The notes: a model not told the origin generated them from the sequence alone. DNA of 64,000 nucleotides from JACCZX01 sp963710675 (GCA_963710675.1 CAVQBE010000015.1:1-64000), one strand, 5' to 3'; numbered from the stretch's first letter, positions 54,061 through 63,809 are shown. Translations and numbers: made by a program.

Positions 54061-54725
54061 ACACGCTTCTCGAATGCGTCGAGCTACAGACGCACCCGTC
54101 GCCCACAGCAACAGTTATCTGGCTGCATGGGCTGGGCGCCGACGGTTATGACTTTGTTCCGGTTGTCCGCGAGCTGCAGACGCTCGGCGCGCCCGCAGCC
54201 CGCTACGTTTTCCCACACGCGCAAACAATGCCGGTAACGATCAACGGCGGCGCGGTGATGCGCGCGTGGTACGACATCGTCAACACCGATCTCCTTCGTC
54301 GTGAGGACGAAAAAGGTATACGAGCATCGCAGCAGCAGGTCGAAGCGCTGATCGAGCGCGAGGTCGGGCGCGGCGTGCCGCGATCGCGCATCGTGCTTGC
54401 AGGCTTCTCGCAGGGCGGCGCCATTGCGCTGCAGACCGGACTGCGCCAGGCGCAGCCGCTGGCAGCGATCATCGCGTTGTCCTGCTATCTCCCGCTGGCC
54501 GACAGCTTTGCACGCGAGCGGTCGGCATCCAACGCGGGCGTGCCGATTTTCATCGCACACGGCACATCGGATCCGGTGGTGCCGGTCGCGCGCGGCACCG
54601 CGTCGCGCGAGGCACTAATCGCGGCCGGCCATAGCGTCGAGTGGCATCAGTACCCAATGGGACACTCGGTAAACGAGCAGGAGATCCGCGATATCGCGGC
54701 GTTTCTGAAGCGAGTTCTGCCCTAG
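54057..54725 (+). CDS. Alpha/beta-hydrolase carboxylesterase (phospholipase/carboxylesterase family)
   Basis: A 222-residue cytosolic esterase of the bacterial EstB/YpfH type. The N-terminal HGLGADGYDFVPVV forms the oxyanion hole, the nucleophile is Ser118 in AGFSQGGAIAL, the aspartate lies in HGTSDPVVPV near 172, and the histidine in YPMGHSVNEQE near 204. Start GTG overlaps the mog stop. The stop overlaps that of the convergent DoxX gene (CTAG shared). Confidence 0.92.
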   Translation: MNTLLECVELQTHPSPTATVIWLHGLGADGYDFVPVVRELQTLGAPAARYVFPHAQTMPVTINGGAVMRAWYDIVNTDLLRREDEKGIRASQQQVEALIEREVGRGVPRSRIVLAGFSQGGAIALQTGLRQAQPLAAIIALSCYLPLADSFARERSASNAGVPIFIAHGTSDPVVPVARGTASREALIAAGHSVEWHQYPMGHSVNEQEIRDIAAFLKRVLP

Positions 54726-55120
54726 CGTTTGTCGATACTCAGGCGCCCCGGCCCATACGCCATGACCATCATCAAGCCGCCGATCAGCGCCAGATTCTTC
54801 ATGAAGTTGATCTGCTCCATCATCTTCTGTGCCTCAGGCACCGCCCAGAAATTGTGAAAGAAGAAGGTCACGATCGCCGTAAATGCCGCCAGCAGGAATG
54901 CCGCCCAACGCGCCTTCCAGCCGGCTACCAGCATTAGACCCACACCGAGCTCTATCACTATTGTCGCGACCGCAAACACCTGCGCTGCGGGAAGACCCTT
55001 CGACGTGATCGCACCTACCAACCCCGCAAACCCGGCGATCTTCTCGAAGCCCGACACCACGAAAACAACTGCGAGAAAAATTCTGCCGATCAAACTCAGC
55101 GCGTCTGATGTACCGCTCAT
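54722..55120 (-). CDS. DoxX family membrane protein
   Basis: A 132-residue protein with four membrane helices. The family pattern is GRIFLAVVFVVSGFEKIAGF in helix 1, then VIELGVGLMLVAGWKARW, and the FMKNLALIGGLMMV in helix 4. DoxX proteins are linked to redox functions in several systems, but no partner is here. It is a single gene converging with the carboxylesterase. Confidence 0.92.
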   Translation of the reverse strand: MSGTSDALSLIGRIFLAVVFVVSGFEKIAGFAGLVGAITSKGLPAAQVFAVATIVIELGVGLMLVAGWKARWAAFLLAAFTAIVTFFFHNFWAVPEAQKMMEQINFMKNLALIGGLMMVMAYGPGRLSIDKR

Positions 55121-55272
55121 CGCTGCTCCCGCTCTTTAGACGTTTGAGGAAGAACGAACATCGGTCGTAAGATCGAAGGTCGTTCGCGAGGCGAATCATA
55201 TCGGCACTGTGAAAGCAGCAGTGCCAGCGACTTTCGAAATGCGCGGTCTTCCGGTCGACGAACCGCGGGCGC

Positions 55273-58200
55273 TTAGCCGCTACGCGTTGCGCGTGGAACC
55301 AGTGGCGTGACGTTGTTAGGCAAGCCCGCGTTGTGCGCAAAGGCGAAACGATTCTTTCCCTTGAGCTTCGCTTCGTACATCGCAAGATCTGCAAGCTGCA
55401 GCAGGCGCTCGAGATCGCGTCCCTGTTCGGGAGCCAATGCAACGCCAATGCTGGCCGACACCGTCAGCGGCGGCAGACTGTCCGGCGCCTCGCCGGCGAG
55501 TACTACCGGCTGAGCGATTGCCTGCAAAAGCCGCAGCGAGATTTTTTCTACTTCGAGTCGCGCGCCGACATCGGGTGCGAGCACGGCAAACTCGTCTCCG
55601 CCTCGACGCGCCACAGTGTCCTGCGGCCGCATCACGCGCGCCAGGCGGACAGCGATTTCGCGCAGCATCAGGTCACCGACTTCGTGCCCGTATTGATCGT
55701 TGATGTCCTTGAAGCCGTCAAGGTCGATCGCCAGAACTGCGCAACTGACCTGGCGCAGCTCGGAAGTGGCGAGCGCGGAAGCCGCGCGCTCGGCCAGAAG
55801 GCGGCGATTCGGAAGACCGGTGAGCTCGTCGTGTTGCGCTTCGTGCAGTGCGTTGGCTTCGCGCTGCTTCAGCGTATCGATATCGGCGATCACCAAAACG
55901 AATTCGCCCGGCGCGATCGAGCGTGCGGTGACCTGGCACCAGGCCGATCCACCACCTGACCCGATCGCGCGCTTCAAATGCGCGCCCCGCTGCACGCGCA
56001 GCTCGCGTACGACCGCCTGATCGTGCGTACTTGCCTCTTCGGCCGCTTCAGTGACGTCGCGCCAGTCCTCGGGCTCGAGCAAACAATCGGACACCTGCGT
56101 ATGCGCAAGCTCATCGGGCGGAAGCCCGACAAGTCGTAGGAAAGCATCGTTGCAACGCTGCACGGTTCCCGACTTGACGACGGCAATCGCCTGACCTGCC
56201 GAATCAAGCACCGTACGCTCGACGCGCAGCGCTTCCGACAGCCTGCGCTCGCGCGACTTCAACGCCGTCAAGTCAGCGTTCATGCCAATGACGCCGGCGA
56301 ACGTACCATCCGGACGTTTCAACGGTGCAGCGCTGATCGACATGATCAGGCGTCGGCCGCCCTGCGTCATGTGCACCGCTTCCAGATCGCGAATCGGCTT
56401 TCCTTCGCGCAACGCTTCGAAAGCGGCGCCCACGGCGGGCTGATCCACGTCAGTTGGAAGCAATACCTCGATCGAACGTCCTACTAGCTCACGCGTCTCG
56501 TAGCCGTAGATCTCACGCGTTGCGCGACGGCTGACGAACGTGATGATGAACTCGTGGTTGCACGCCCATATCAGGTTGGCCGATGCCTCGACCAGCGACT
56601 TGTATTGCGACTTGCTGCGCTTCAGGCGATCGAGCTCGATCAATTCCGCATGCGACGCGATCGTATCGAGCACCAGCACTGCCTGCAGCTTCTTGCTTGG
56701 ATCATGACTGGTGTAGGGCACAAAGTGGCTGCGCAGCGCCAGACGGCCGCCCGAGCGGCTGGTGCGAGCGTTGACCACGTCGAACACGGGCGTGCCTCCG
56801 AGCGACTTCTGCAACGCGTTCAACATCGCCGCACGAGACTCGCTCTTGAATTCGAAGGCTTCATCCCACTGCGGCCGCAGCCGGGTTTCGGTACGCAAGC
56901 CCCAACGCTTCGGGTCAGGGCTTTGCGCGTGCACAACTCTGCCTTGCGCATCGACCAGCCAAACGAGAACTGGCAATCGGGCGAGCAAATCGGCCGTTGG
57001 CTCGACCGGCCGCTCAGGTGCGCCTTTTGCGGCTGCGATCGTCCCAACGACCGGCGCCACCGCGTTGCCGATAGGAGGACGCGTTACGCAGATCACGCGC
57101 ACCGAGCGTGCGACACCGCCAGTGTCACGCAGGCTCATACGCTCATCGAACACTGCGCCGGCGCGCAAAAACTCCTTGTAGATACCGTTAATGCGAGCGC
57201 GCTCTGCATCGGTCAACAAGTAGCCCAGAGGAAACGCTGTCGAGTCGCTTGTCACCAAACGATCGGTTGGCGGCGGAAACTCGCGCGGAAGAACGAGAAC
57301 ACCGCGCTCGTCGCGATACCAAGGCAGCCCCTGCATGCCACCCATCCACTCGGCAAACCGCCGAGCGTCTTCCAGCAAGCGATTCGGCCCAAACGGCTCG
57401 TGTGCGGCCTTGGTGAGCGCAATCACGATAACCGACGACTCGCGGCCGGGCTCCATGAAGCGCACGCGGCCGTTCCACAGTGCACCTTCGAACGTGCGTT
57501 CGACTGCCCTTATTTCGACGGCGACGCTCGACTTCGATGGATGCTTGACCGGATCGAGCGCATCGGGCGGATCGGCGATCAAGCATTCGGCAACAAGACT
57601 GCCGACGATTGCACGCTCGCTGCGGCCGATGAACTCGCACGCGGAGCGATTGACTTCGATCAGGCGATCGTTGCGCACCACGATCACCGGCGTCGGAATC
57701 GCGTGAATAGCCGCCTGCCATCCGAACCGCGTCATGTTGTTCGCCATCGTTTGGTGCGCGACGCGTGCAACGTGGCGCGCCATCGGCTGCTGTCGGCCGA
57801 TCCACCAGGCCGCGAGCAGCCACAGCGGAAAGCCCATCACAAAAGCCGGCATCTCGCCCTGTGCGCGCAGCGCGCCGATTGCGAACACGCCGATCCAGGC
57901 CAGCACGTAAACGGTCCACACGCGCGGCCAACCGCCATAGCTAAGAGCGGCAAGCAAGACGGCGCCGGCGGCGGCGTAAGCGCCCGGACCGGCGACGAAG
58001 ACGGTTGGCTTGGGCACTAGTGCAAGCATCAGCGCCCACAGCAACACATCGGCGCCCGCGGTTGCCAGATAAATTTGCCCGCCGCGTGACTCTGCCGACA
58101 CTTCGCGGGGGGCGCTTGAGTACTCAGTGGCAATCAGAAATCGGATCGCAGCGTTGACGCCATAGAGGGCAAGCCAAGCGAGCGCCAGCGCATTAGCGCC

Positions 58201-58380
58201 GGCGCGCATCGCCGCAAACGCCGCCACCAGACCAATTAACAGAAGTGCTGGAAGAAGCCGCCGCTCGGCGGCGAACGCAACCCGCAAATCAAAGTCGATG
58301 TGGGCAGACCTACGGGGAGCGCTGCGCGATTCGGTGGGCCCTCCGCTTGTATACATAGGACTGCGCCGCGCAACTGCCAA
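55273..58380 (-). CDS. Multi-PAS membrane diguanylate cyclase (1035 aa)
   Basis: Makes c-di-GMP from GTP. About six hydrophobic helices lie in residues 35-195, followed by several PAS-like domains (about 215-340, 445-580, 600-720, 730-860) and a GGDEF domain (about 865-1020). The active-site motif is RRGGDEF at 927-931 with the conserved NDQYGHEVGD upstream, and an inhibitory I-site RPQD five residues before it, so product feedback is expected. There is no EAL domain. Start could also be the ATG 8 codons inside. The third PAS (SLVEASANLIWACNHEF) closely matches a PAS of the next gene, so they are tandem paralogues. Confidence 0.93.
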   Translation of the reverse strand: MAVARRSPMYTSGGPTESRSAPRRSAHIDFDLRVAFAAERRLLPALLLIGLVAAFAAMRAGANALALAWLALYGVNAAIRFLIATEYSSAPREVSAESRGGQIYLATAGADVLLWALMLALVPKPTVFVAGPGAYAAAGAVLLAALSYGGWPRVWTVYVLAWIGVFAIGALRAQGEMPAFVMGFPLWLLAAWWIGRQQPMARHVARVAHQTMANNMTRFGWQAAIHAIPTPVIVVRNDRLIEVNRSACEFIGRSERAIVGSLVAECLIADPPDALDPVKHPSKSSVAVEIRAVERTFEGALWNGRVRFMEPGRESSVIVIALTKAAHEPFGPNRLLEDARRFAEWMGGMQGLPWYRDERGVLVLPREFPPPTDRLVTSDSTAFPLGYLLTDAERARINGIYKEFLRAGAVFDERMSLRDTGGVARSVRVICVTRPPIGNAVAPVVGTIAAAKGAPERPVEPTADLLARLPVLVWLVDAQGRVVHAQSPDPKRWGLRTETRLRPQWDEAFEFKSESRAAMLNALQKSLGGTPVFDVVNARTSRSGGRLALRSHFVPYTSHDPSKKLQAVLVLDTIASHAELIELDRLKRSKSQYKSLVEASANLIWACNHEFIITFVSRRATREIYGYETRELVGRSIEVLLPTDVDQPAVGAAFEALREGKPIRDLEAVHMTQGGRRLIMSISAAPLKRPDGTFAGVIGMNADLTALKSRERRLSEALRVERTVLDSAGQAIAVVKSGTVQRCNDAFLRLVGLPPDELAHTQVSDCLLEPEDWRDVTEAAEEASTHDQAVVRELRVQRGAHLKRAIGSGGGSAWCQVTARSIAPGEFVLVIADIDTLKQREANALHEAQHDELTGLPNRRLLAERAASALATSELRQVSCAVLAIDLDGFKDINDQYGHEVGDLMLREIAVRLARVMRPQDTVARRGGDEFAVLAPDVGARLEVEKISLRLLQAIAQPVVLAGEAPDSLPPLTVSASIGVALAPEQGRDLERLLQLADLAMYEAKLKGKNRFAFAHNAGLPNNVTPLVPRATRSG

Positions 58381-58534
58381 TCGGGATGGACCGATATCCT
58401 AGCGGTCTGCCGACAAAAACGGCAATCGCCGACCGTCGGCGCATAGCGCCTTTCGGGCGCGCATTAAGGCCGCAAGAGGTTAGACCGTAAAGGTGAGCTG
58501 TAGGCTTCCCGACCCGCCTGGCTCGATTTTTTCG

Positions 58535-60976
58535 CTACTGCAAGCGCACGCTGTCTTCGGAACCGGCGCGTTTCGGTGTGCCTGCATTGATTTCGCTGGC
58601 GAATTGGTATGTGTTCTTGCCCGCCGCTTTGGCGGCATACATGGCGTTGTCGGCTGCCGACAGTAACGAATCGAAGTCGTGGCCGTCCGCTGGGAAAAGT
58701 GCAATACCGACGCTCGCGTGCATGCGGACCGTTCGTCCCGGCACGTCGACATTCTCGCTTGCGGCCGCAATCAGTTTCTCAGCCACCACGACAGCGATCG
58801 AGGGCTCGTCGATTTCGGGCAGCAGCACAACAAATTCGTCGCCGCCGGTGCGAGCAACAAGGTCATAGTCGCGCAAAACGTTGGACAGACGCTGCGCCAC
58901 ACGTCGCAACAGCGTATCGCCGTAAGCATGCCCGAACAAATCATTGAATTCCTTGAAACCGTCCAGATCGATCACCAATACCGCGGCCAGGCGACGCTGG
59001 CGCAGAGCGACAGACAACAGACGGCGCGCGTGTTCGACCAGCAGACGACGATTCGGCAGCCCGGTAAGTTCATCGTGGTTGGCGTGATGCCACGCGAGTT
59101 CCTCGCGCTTTTTCAAAGCCGAGATGTCAGTCAGCACCAGAATCCGCGAGTTGGCCTCGCCCGCCTGCCGCGAAGTCAGCTGACACCAGATCGTGCGTCC
59201 GTCCTGCGCGCGCAGCATCACTTCGTGAATCGCGGCGTCGCCCTTGACGCCGGCCGCGCTGGTGCCGTGCTCGATGGTTTCCCAGTCGCCACGATTGGCA
59301 AGGATGTCGCCTACCGGGATTCCGATCAGGGATTCGCGCGTCACGCCCAGCATGCGTGCCAGTGCACCGTTCGGACCTTCGATTCGTCCGCGCCGTACAA
59401 ACGCAATGCCTTCCCCTGCGGCGTCGAACACCGCCTGCTGGTTGCGTAGCGCGATGTTGAGCTCACGTTCGCGCTGCTTCAGCCCCGTGATGTCGCTGCA
59501 GATCCCGGTGACCGATTCGATTTCGCCTGCATCGTTCAGCATCGGCAGTGCGCTGATGTTGACGTACAGCGGCTCGGCGCGCTTGGTGCGCTGAACCGCC
59601 TCCATGTCGAACACGGGCCTGCCGTGCATCACCGGCGAGAACCGGCGCAGGAACTCGCGACGCGTGAAATCCGGCGCGTTGAAGTCCCAGACGTAGCGTC
59701 CCAGCATCTCGCGCGGCTCATAGCCATACAGATCGCGGCATGCGCGATCGGAGACGAATGTCAGTCGCGCATAACGGTCGCAAATCCAGATCAGCGACGG
59801 CGAAGCCTCGACCAGCGCGCGGTAACGGCGCTCACTTTCGGACAATCGATACTGCGCTGCGCGACGCTCGGTGTCGTCGACGATCGAAAACACCAGTCGC
59901 GTGGTACGGCCACTGCTGCCGCGTACCGATTCGCCGCGCAGAGTCACCCATACGTAGCTGCCGTCGGCGCGCTGCATCCTGCATTCCTCGCGCAGCGCGG
60001 CTCCATGGTCGATGTGGCGGCGGCGTGCGATGCGGACACGGTCGCGATCGTCCGGGTGCAGCGACTCAGTGAACTTGTACGACTGCATGAACGATTCGCG
60101 ATCGGTATAGCCAAGGATCTGGATGTAGCGCGCGGAGAACGACCGCTCGCCGGTCAGGACGTTGGTGTCGGCCACGCCGGCGTCGATCGCGTCCAGCGCC
60201 ATTCGCAATTGCTCTCTGCTGCGGTTGAGTTCGGCGTTCGCCTGCTCCTGTGCACGCGCCGAACTATGGGCACGCGTGCGCATCGCAACGTTGTTCGTTA
60301 GCGCCCGCCGCAGCAACCAGAAGCCAGCGGCCGCACCGATCATTGTCATCGCCCACGTTACGAGCGTGATCCTGCTCAAAGGCAAGTCGCGGGACAGCAG
60401 GAACGTCAGCTGTGCGAACCCCAGAGGTACAGCGAACGCAATCCACGGCATTCCGGCCGGTGCGAACGGCAGCAATGTCCCAAGCAGAACGGCGACGGTG
60501 AGCACGAGTTGCAACACCGCGGCTGATTCGTCGGCCGCCGGAAGCAACACCAGCGAAAGCGCCCACACGGTGCCTTCGAGCGCCGCGAGCGCCGAATACG
60601 CCTGGGCTGAGCGTGGCAGCCGGTTCGAGTTTGCCGCCATCCAACGCGACATCCACTGGCAGTGCCAGGCGCGGGTTACGACGATCGCCGCCAATACCGA
60701 CCACCAGATCGCCGCGACCGGAAGCTGATCCTCGCGCCATAGAATCAGCACCACCAGTAATCCAAAGGCCAAATTCCCGAACCACGTCGTACGCCCGAGA
60801 TCAAGCGACAACTTAAAGAGCTCGGAGGTGACGGTTGTTGTCTTGGCCACTCGGATTCGGAGAACGACGTTGTGCCGCACAGAATGAGGCGGTTGGATGG
60901 ATAACTGGATAATCGGTCCACCGGCGCTTCGCCTGAAGCCACAAAAGCGGGGCAGATCAGCCGGAATCCGGATCAA
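58535..60976 (-). CDS. Multi-PAS membrane diguanylate cyclase (813 aa)
   Basis: Five or six hydrophobic helices in residues 60-225, a coiled linker, three PAS/PAC units (about 255-385, 390-515, 520-640) and a GGDEF domain (about 645-800). The active-site GGDEF is at 711-715 with RDYD as I-site five residues before it; FNDLFGHAYGD is the usual upstream helix. The first 42 residues before VAKTTTVTSELFKL look unstructured; a GTG at 60850 is a plausible true start and would leave space for the gluQ promoter. Tandem paralogue of the preceding gene. Confidence 0.92.
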   Translation of the reverse strand: MIRIPADLPRFCGFRRSAGGPIIQLSIQPPHSVRHNVVLRIRVAKTTTVTSELFKLSLDLGRTTWFGNLAFGLLVVLILWREDQLPVAAIWWSVLAAIVVTRAWHCQWMSRWMAANSNRLPRSAQAYSALAALEGTVWALSLVLLPAADESAAVLQLVLTVAVLLGTLLPFAPAGMPWIAFAVPLGFAQLTFLLSRDLPLSRITLVTWAMTMIGAAAGFWLLRRALTNNVAMRTRAHSSARAQEQANAELNRSREQLRMALDAIDAGVADTNVLTGERSFSARYIQILGYTDRESFMQSYKFTESLHPDDRDRVRIARRRHIDHGAALREECRMQRADGSYVWVTLRGESVRGSSGRTTRLVFSIVDDTERRAAQYRLSESERRYRALVEASPSLIWICDRYARLTFVSDRACRDLYGYEPREMLGRYVWDFNAPDFTRREFLRRFSPVMHGRPVFDMEAVQRTKRAEPLYVNISALPMLNDAGEIESVTGICSDITGLKQRERELNIALRNQQAVFDAAGEGIAFVRRGRIEGPNGALARMLGVTRESLIGIPVGDILANRGDWETIEHGTSAAGVKGDAAIHEVMLRAQDGRTIWCQLTSRQAGEANSRILVLTDISALKKREELAWHHANHDELTGLPNRRLLVEHARRLLSVALRQRRLAAVLVIDLDGFKEFNDLFGHAYGDTLLRRVAQRLSNVLRDYDLVARTGGDEFVVLLPEIDEPSIAVVVAEKLIAAASENVDVPGRTVRMHASVGIALFPADGHDFDSLLSAADNAMYAAKAAGKNTYQFASEINAGTPKRAGSEDSVRLQ

Positions 60977-61008
60977 TCAAGTCATACAACATACGGGTTG
61001 CATTTCGC

Positions 61009-61879
61009 GTGACGCCATATCGCGGACGTTTCGCGCCTTCACCGACCGGACCTCTACACGCCGGATCGCTTGCTACAGCGCTTGCAAGCTGGCTCGATGC
61101 GCGTGCAGTGAACGGTGCGTGGATCATCCGAATCGAGGATCTGGATCCGCCGCGCACCGTGGCAGGTACAGCTGCACAGATTGTCGAAACGCTCGCCCGT
61201 TGCGGACTTGAGTCGGACGAGCCTGTCGTGTTTCAAAGCACGCGTGCGCCGCTTTACGAAGCGGCGTTCGCCCGGCTCCAGTCAGATCGGATTGGTGTAC
61301 GGCTGCACCTGTTCGCGCAAGGACATTGGAGACGTTGTCAGTGCGCAGTCTGGCGGGCTGGGCGGCGTCTACCCGGGAACCTGTGCTTCGGGTGCAGCGT
61401 TCGGAAAACCAGTACGCGCACACCGGGTTCGCGTGCCCGATGAGCAACTGGGTTTCGTTGATCGTGCCAGCGGTTCGTTCTCGCACAATTTGAAGCACAA
61501 CGTGGGCGACTTCATCATTCGACGGGCCGACGGATTGTGGGCATACCAGCTGGCAGTCGTCGTCGACGACGCCGAGCAGCGCATTAGCGATGTCGTGCGC
61601 GGTGCAGATCTGCTGGACAACACACCACGCCAGATTTTCCTTCAGCGTGCGCTGGGACTAACAACCCCCAGCTATCTGCACGTTCCCCTGGTGTTCAGTG
61701 CGGCGGGAGAAAAACTGTCGAAGCAAACGGGAGCCACGGCAGTCGATGGCCAAAGGCCGATTCAGGAGTTGCAAGCCGCGGCACTGCACCTTGGACTGGG
61801 TGTGATCAATGCATCGTCGGTCAACAAGTTCTTGAGCCAGGCAGTTGAGCACTGGTGCGATAAGAAAGCGAGGAGTTAA
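61009..61879 (+). CDS. gluQ: Glutamyl-Q tRNA(Asp) synthetase (frameshifted)
   Basis: Truncated GluRS relative that glutamylates queuosine in tRNA-Asp; about 290 residues when joined, with no anticodon-binding domain. The nucleotide-binding motif is RFAPSPTGPLHAGSLATAL (HxGS in place of HIGH), the zinc-type cysteines are in YGCTCSRKDI and YPGTCAS, DGLWAYQLAVVVDDAEQ is a family hallmark, and the KMSKS-like loop is GEKLSKQTGA. An extra C near 61288 breaks QSD-GLVYGC. It diverges from the diguanylate cyclase gene. Confidence 0.9.
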
Positions 61880-61904
61880 CTCGTGCGGCATTGCCCGGAC
61901 AACG

Positions 61905-61965
61905 ATTTCAACGACCGCTTTCGACCCTTAGCGGAAGTTGAGGATCGCCCGAAGCGGTCGCGGAC
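61905..61965. repeat. Dispersed GCGGAC-type intergenic repeat
   Basis: Phrases ACCGCTTTCGACCCTTAGCGGAAG and CCCGAAGCGGTCGCGG resemble those near 2118-2215 and 4525-4605. It lies 26 nt after the gluQ stop. No gene is seen between 61880 and 62066. Confidence 0.4.
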
Positions 61966-62066
61966 TCTTCCGACACTGTACCTTTCCCGCATTGGTTCGG
62001 AATCTCGCTGTAGGTGCACAGGTTCGACAAATAGCAGAGCTCAGCGGCTGTAGCGCATGTGTCGGC

Positions 62067-63707
62067 CTACTCCGCAGGAACACCGGCTTTCAGCAAACCC
62101 TCGTAGAGAACACCCTCCCACCACTTTAGGAAGTCTGGGTGGTCCGAGTAACGCTGGCGGCGCAATAACGCGATCGTCAGCGTCGGTTGTTGTCTTAACA
62201 GTTCGGCCCGGGCAACAGCAGCCTTTTCCGTTGCGCCAGTGAGGGCGTAGAGCGCAACGAGCATCATTTGGTCGCGCCACCAGTTGTTGCTCAGCGCTGC
62301 CGTCTTCTCGCATGCCGCTAATGCGACGTCGAAGCGCCCGAGCGCGACGTTGGACCAGCCAACAATTCGGACATCGTGCTCCGTATGGTGTCCAGCTTGC
62401 TTGATCGCCAGTTCCGCCAGCGCACGTGATTCTTCCGGGCGCCCCATGAATGCCAAGATGTAGGCGTTCTGGGCGATATTGGCCGAATCGGTGGGATCAA
62501 TCCGGCGCGCCTGGGCGATGGCTTCCAATGCCTCGTGCCATCGGCTTTGCCAAGCGAGAGAAATTGCCTTGATCTTCCACGCCGCCGCGTAATCCCAGTC
62601 AGCGGCTACCGCGCGCGTCGCCAACTGGTCCATTTCTCGTACCAATACTTCACGGTCGGCATGGAGGTTATCTTCATACTCGCCATTCAGTGTCCACCAA
62701 AGGCCGATTAATGCCTGCGCATCCATCGGGTCACGTCGAAGTGCCTCCTCGAAGAGCGGACGTGCCTTCCGCGCCCCCGCCAGGGACAAGTTTTCTTCGC
62801 CATAGATGGAGAATGCCCGGCTCACGAGATCGGCTGTCGAGTCATCTCCGCGATCGCGAGCACGCTTTCGTTCAGTTGCGGTCAGAGCCCGACCGATGGT
62901 TTCGGTTAACCGGGCGACCATGAAATCGCGCCCCGCCGCCACCTCTTCCGCATTGAAATGAATCTGATTCGACCATTCAGTGCGCGCCGACACAGTATCG
63001 ATCAGGCGCATGCTGACTTGCGCCGAGCTACCGCCTTGCTCCACCTCGGCCTCCACGACATAACGAACGTTGAGGTTACGGCCTGCTGCGTGAGGATCGA
63101 TGGCCCCCCCTCCTTGCAACGCGACCGCCGAGCTGTGCGCGGTGACGCGGGCCGCGGGATAGCGGCGCGCCAATAACGCGGTGACATGACGCGTAAGGCT
63201 GTCGGCAAGTTGCACTTCAGTTGCAGCGCCGCTCGGGGCAGAAAAAGGCAGAATCGAAATTGAGTATGGCGGTGGCGACCCGTGCCAATCAGCCGAGGGA
63301 ACGCCGTGGACGCTCAATGGTCGGGCTGCTTCCTCGATTGGCGGTTCTCGGTCCTTCAGCGACGCTGCGCCAGCCGGGGCCATAGCGATCGGATCCGACT
63401 GCACTCCATGGGGCTGCAGCCCCAAAGTGAACTGATAGCCGAAGCCGGGGATCGTTGTAATCGCTTTGTGCCCTAGAACTTTACGCAGGGTTGAGATCTG
63501 CACCTGCAGGTTGTTTTCCTCCACTACCACGCCGGGCCAAACGAGACCAAGCAGTTCGTCTTTGGTAACGACCCGTTCGCGGCGTTCAATCAACGCCTGC
63601 AATACATCGAAAGCGCGCGCACCCAGTGGCACTGGGCTGCCGCTCGCTATCAGCTCGCGGCTCGCGGGGCGCAATTCAAAGCGACCAAACGAAAATGCCG
63701 TAGGCAA
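62067..63707 (-). CDS. Winged-helix transcriptional regulator with C-terminal TPR domain
   Basis: A 546-residue CadC/OmpR-type regulator without a receiver domain. Residues 1-98 form the winged helix (FGRFELRPASRELI, VVTKDELLGLVWPGVVVEENN, and TIPGFGYQFTL). After a linker, about 150-260 carries an adenylyl-cyclase-associated TolB-like segment (YSISILPFSAPSG, YVVEAEVEQGG), and about 300-530 holds TPR repeats (ARKARPLFEEALRRDPMDAQAL and others). No membrane helix separates the parts, so it is cytosolic. It diverges from the gene at 63874, its most likely target, with 166 nt between them. Confidence 0.92.
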   Translation of the reverse strand: MPTAFSFGRFELRPASRELIASGSPVPLGARAFDVLQALIERRERVVTKDELLGLVWPGVVVEENNLQVQISTLRKVLGHKAITTIPGFGYQFTLGLQPHGVQSDPIAMAPAGAASLKDREPPIEEAARPLSVHGVPSADWHGSPPPYSISILPFSAPSGAATEVQLADSLTRHVTALLARRYPAARVTAHSSAVALQGGGAIDPHAAGRNLNVRYVVEAEVEQGGSSAQVSMRLIDTVSARTEWSNQIHFNAEEVAAGRDFMVARLTETIGRALTATERKRARDRGDDSTADLVSRAFSIYGEENLSLAGARKARPLFEEALRRDPMDAQALIGLWWTLNGEYEDNLHADREVLVREMDQLATRAVAADWDYAAAWKIKAISLAWQSRWHEALEAIAQARRIDPTDSANIAQNAYILAFMGRPEESRALAELAIKQAGHHTEHDVRIVGWSNVALGRFDVALAACEKTAALSNNWWRDQMMLVALYALTGATEKAAVARAELLRQQPTLTIALLRRQRYSDHPDFLKWWEGVLYEGLLKAGVPAE

Positions 63708-63789
63708 GAAGTTGTGTGGGTAGGTTCGATGGCGACGAATTTACGCCAATCGTCTTCGGGTCTTCAGAACGTTTAAGGCCGGCTCAAAG

Positions 63790-63809
63790 ACCTGAAACGC
63801 CTCTCAGGT
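63790..63809. promoter_or_regulatory. Inverted repeat in the divergent intergenic region
   Basis: ACCTGA (63790-63795) and TCAGGT (63804-63809) form a 6-bp inverted repeat with 8-nt spacing, 83 nt upstream of one start and 64 nt downstream of the other. A dimeric regulator such as the adjacent winged-helix protein could bind it; this is a guess from position only. Confidence 0.3.

Noticed and set aside
56554..58020. Long plus-strand open frame (488 codons) opposite the first diguanylate cyclase
   Set aside because: It is antisense to a clear multi-domain protein, is rich in Arg/His/Cys as expected of a high-GC shadow frame, and resembles no family.
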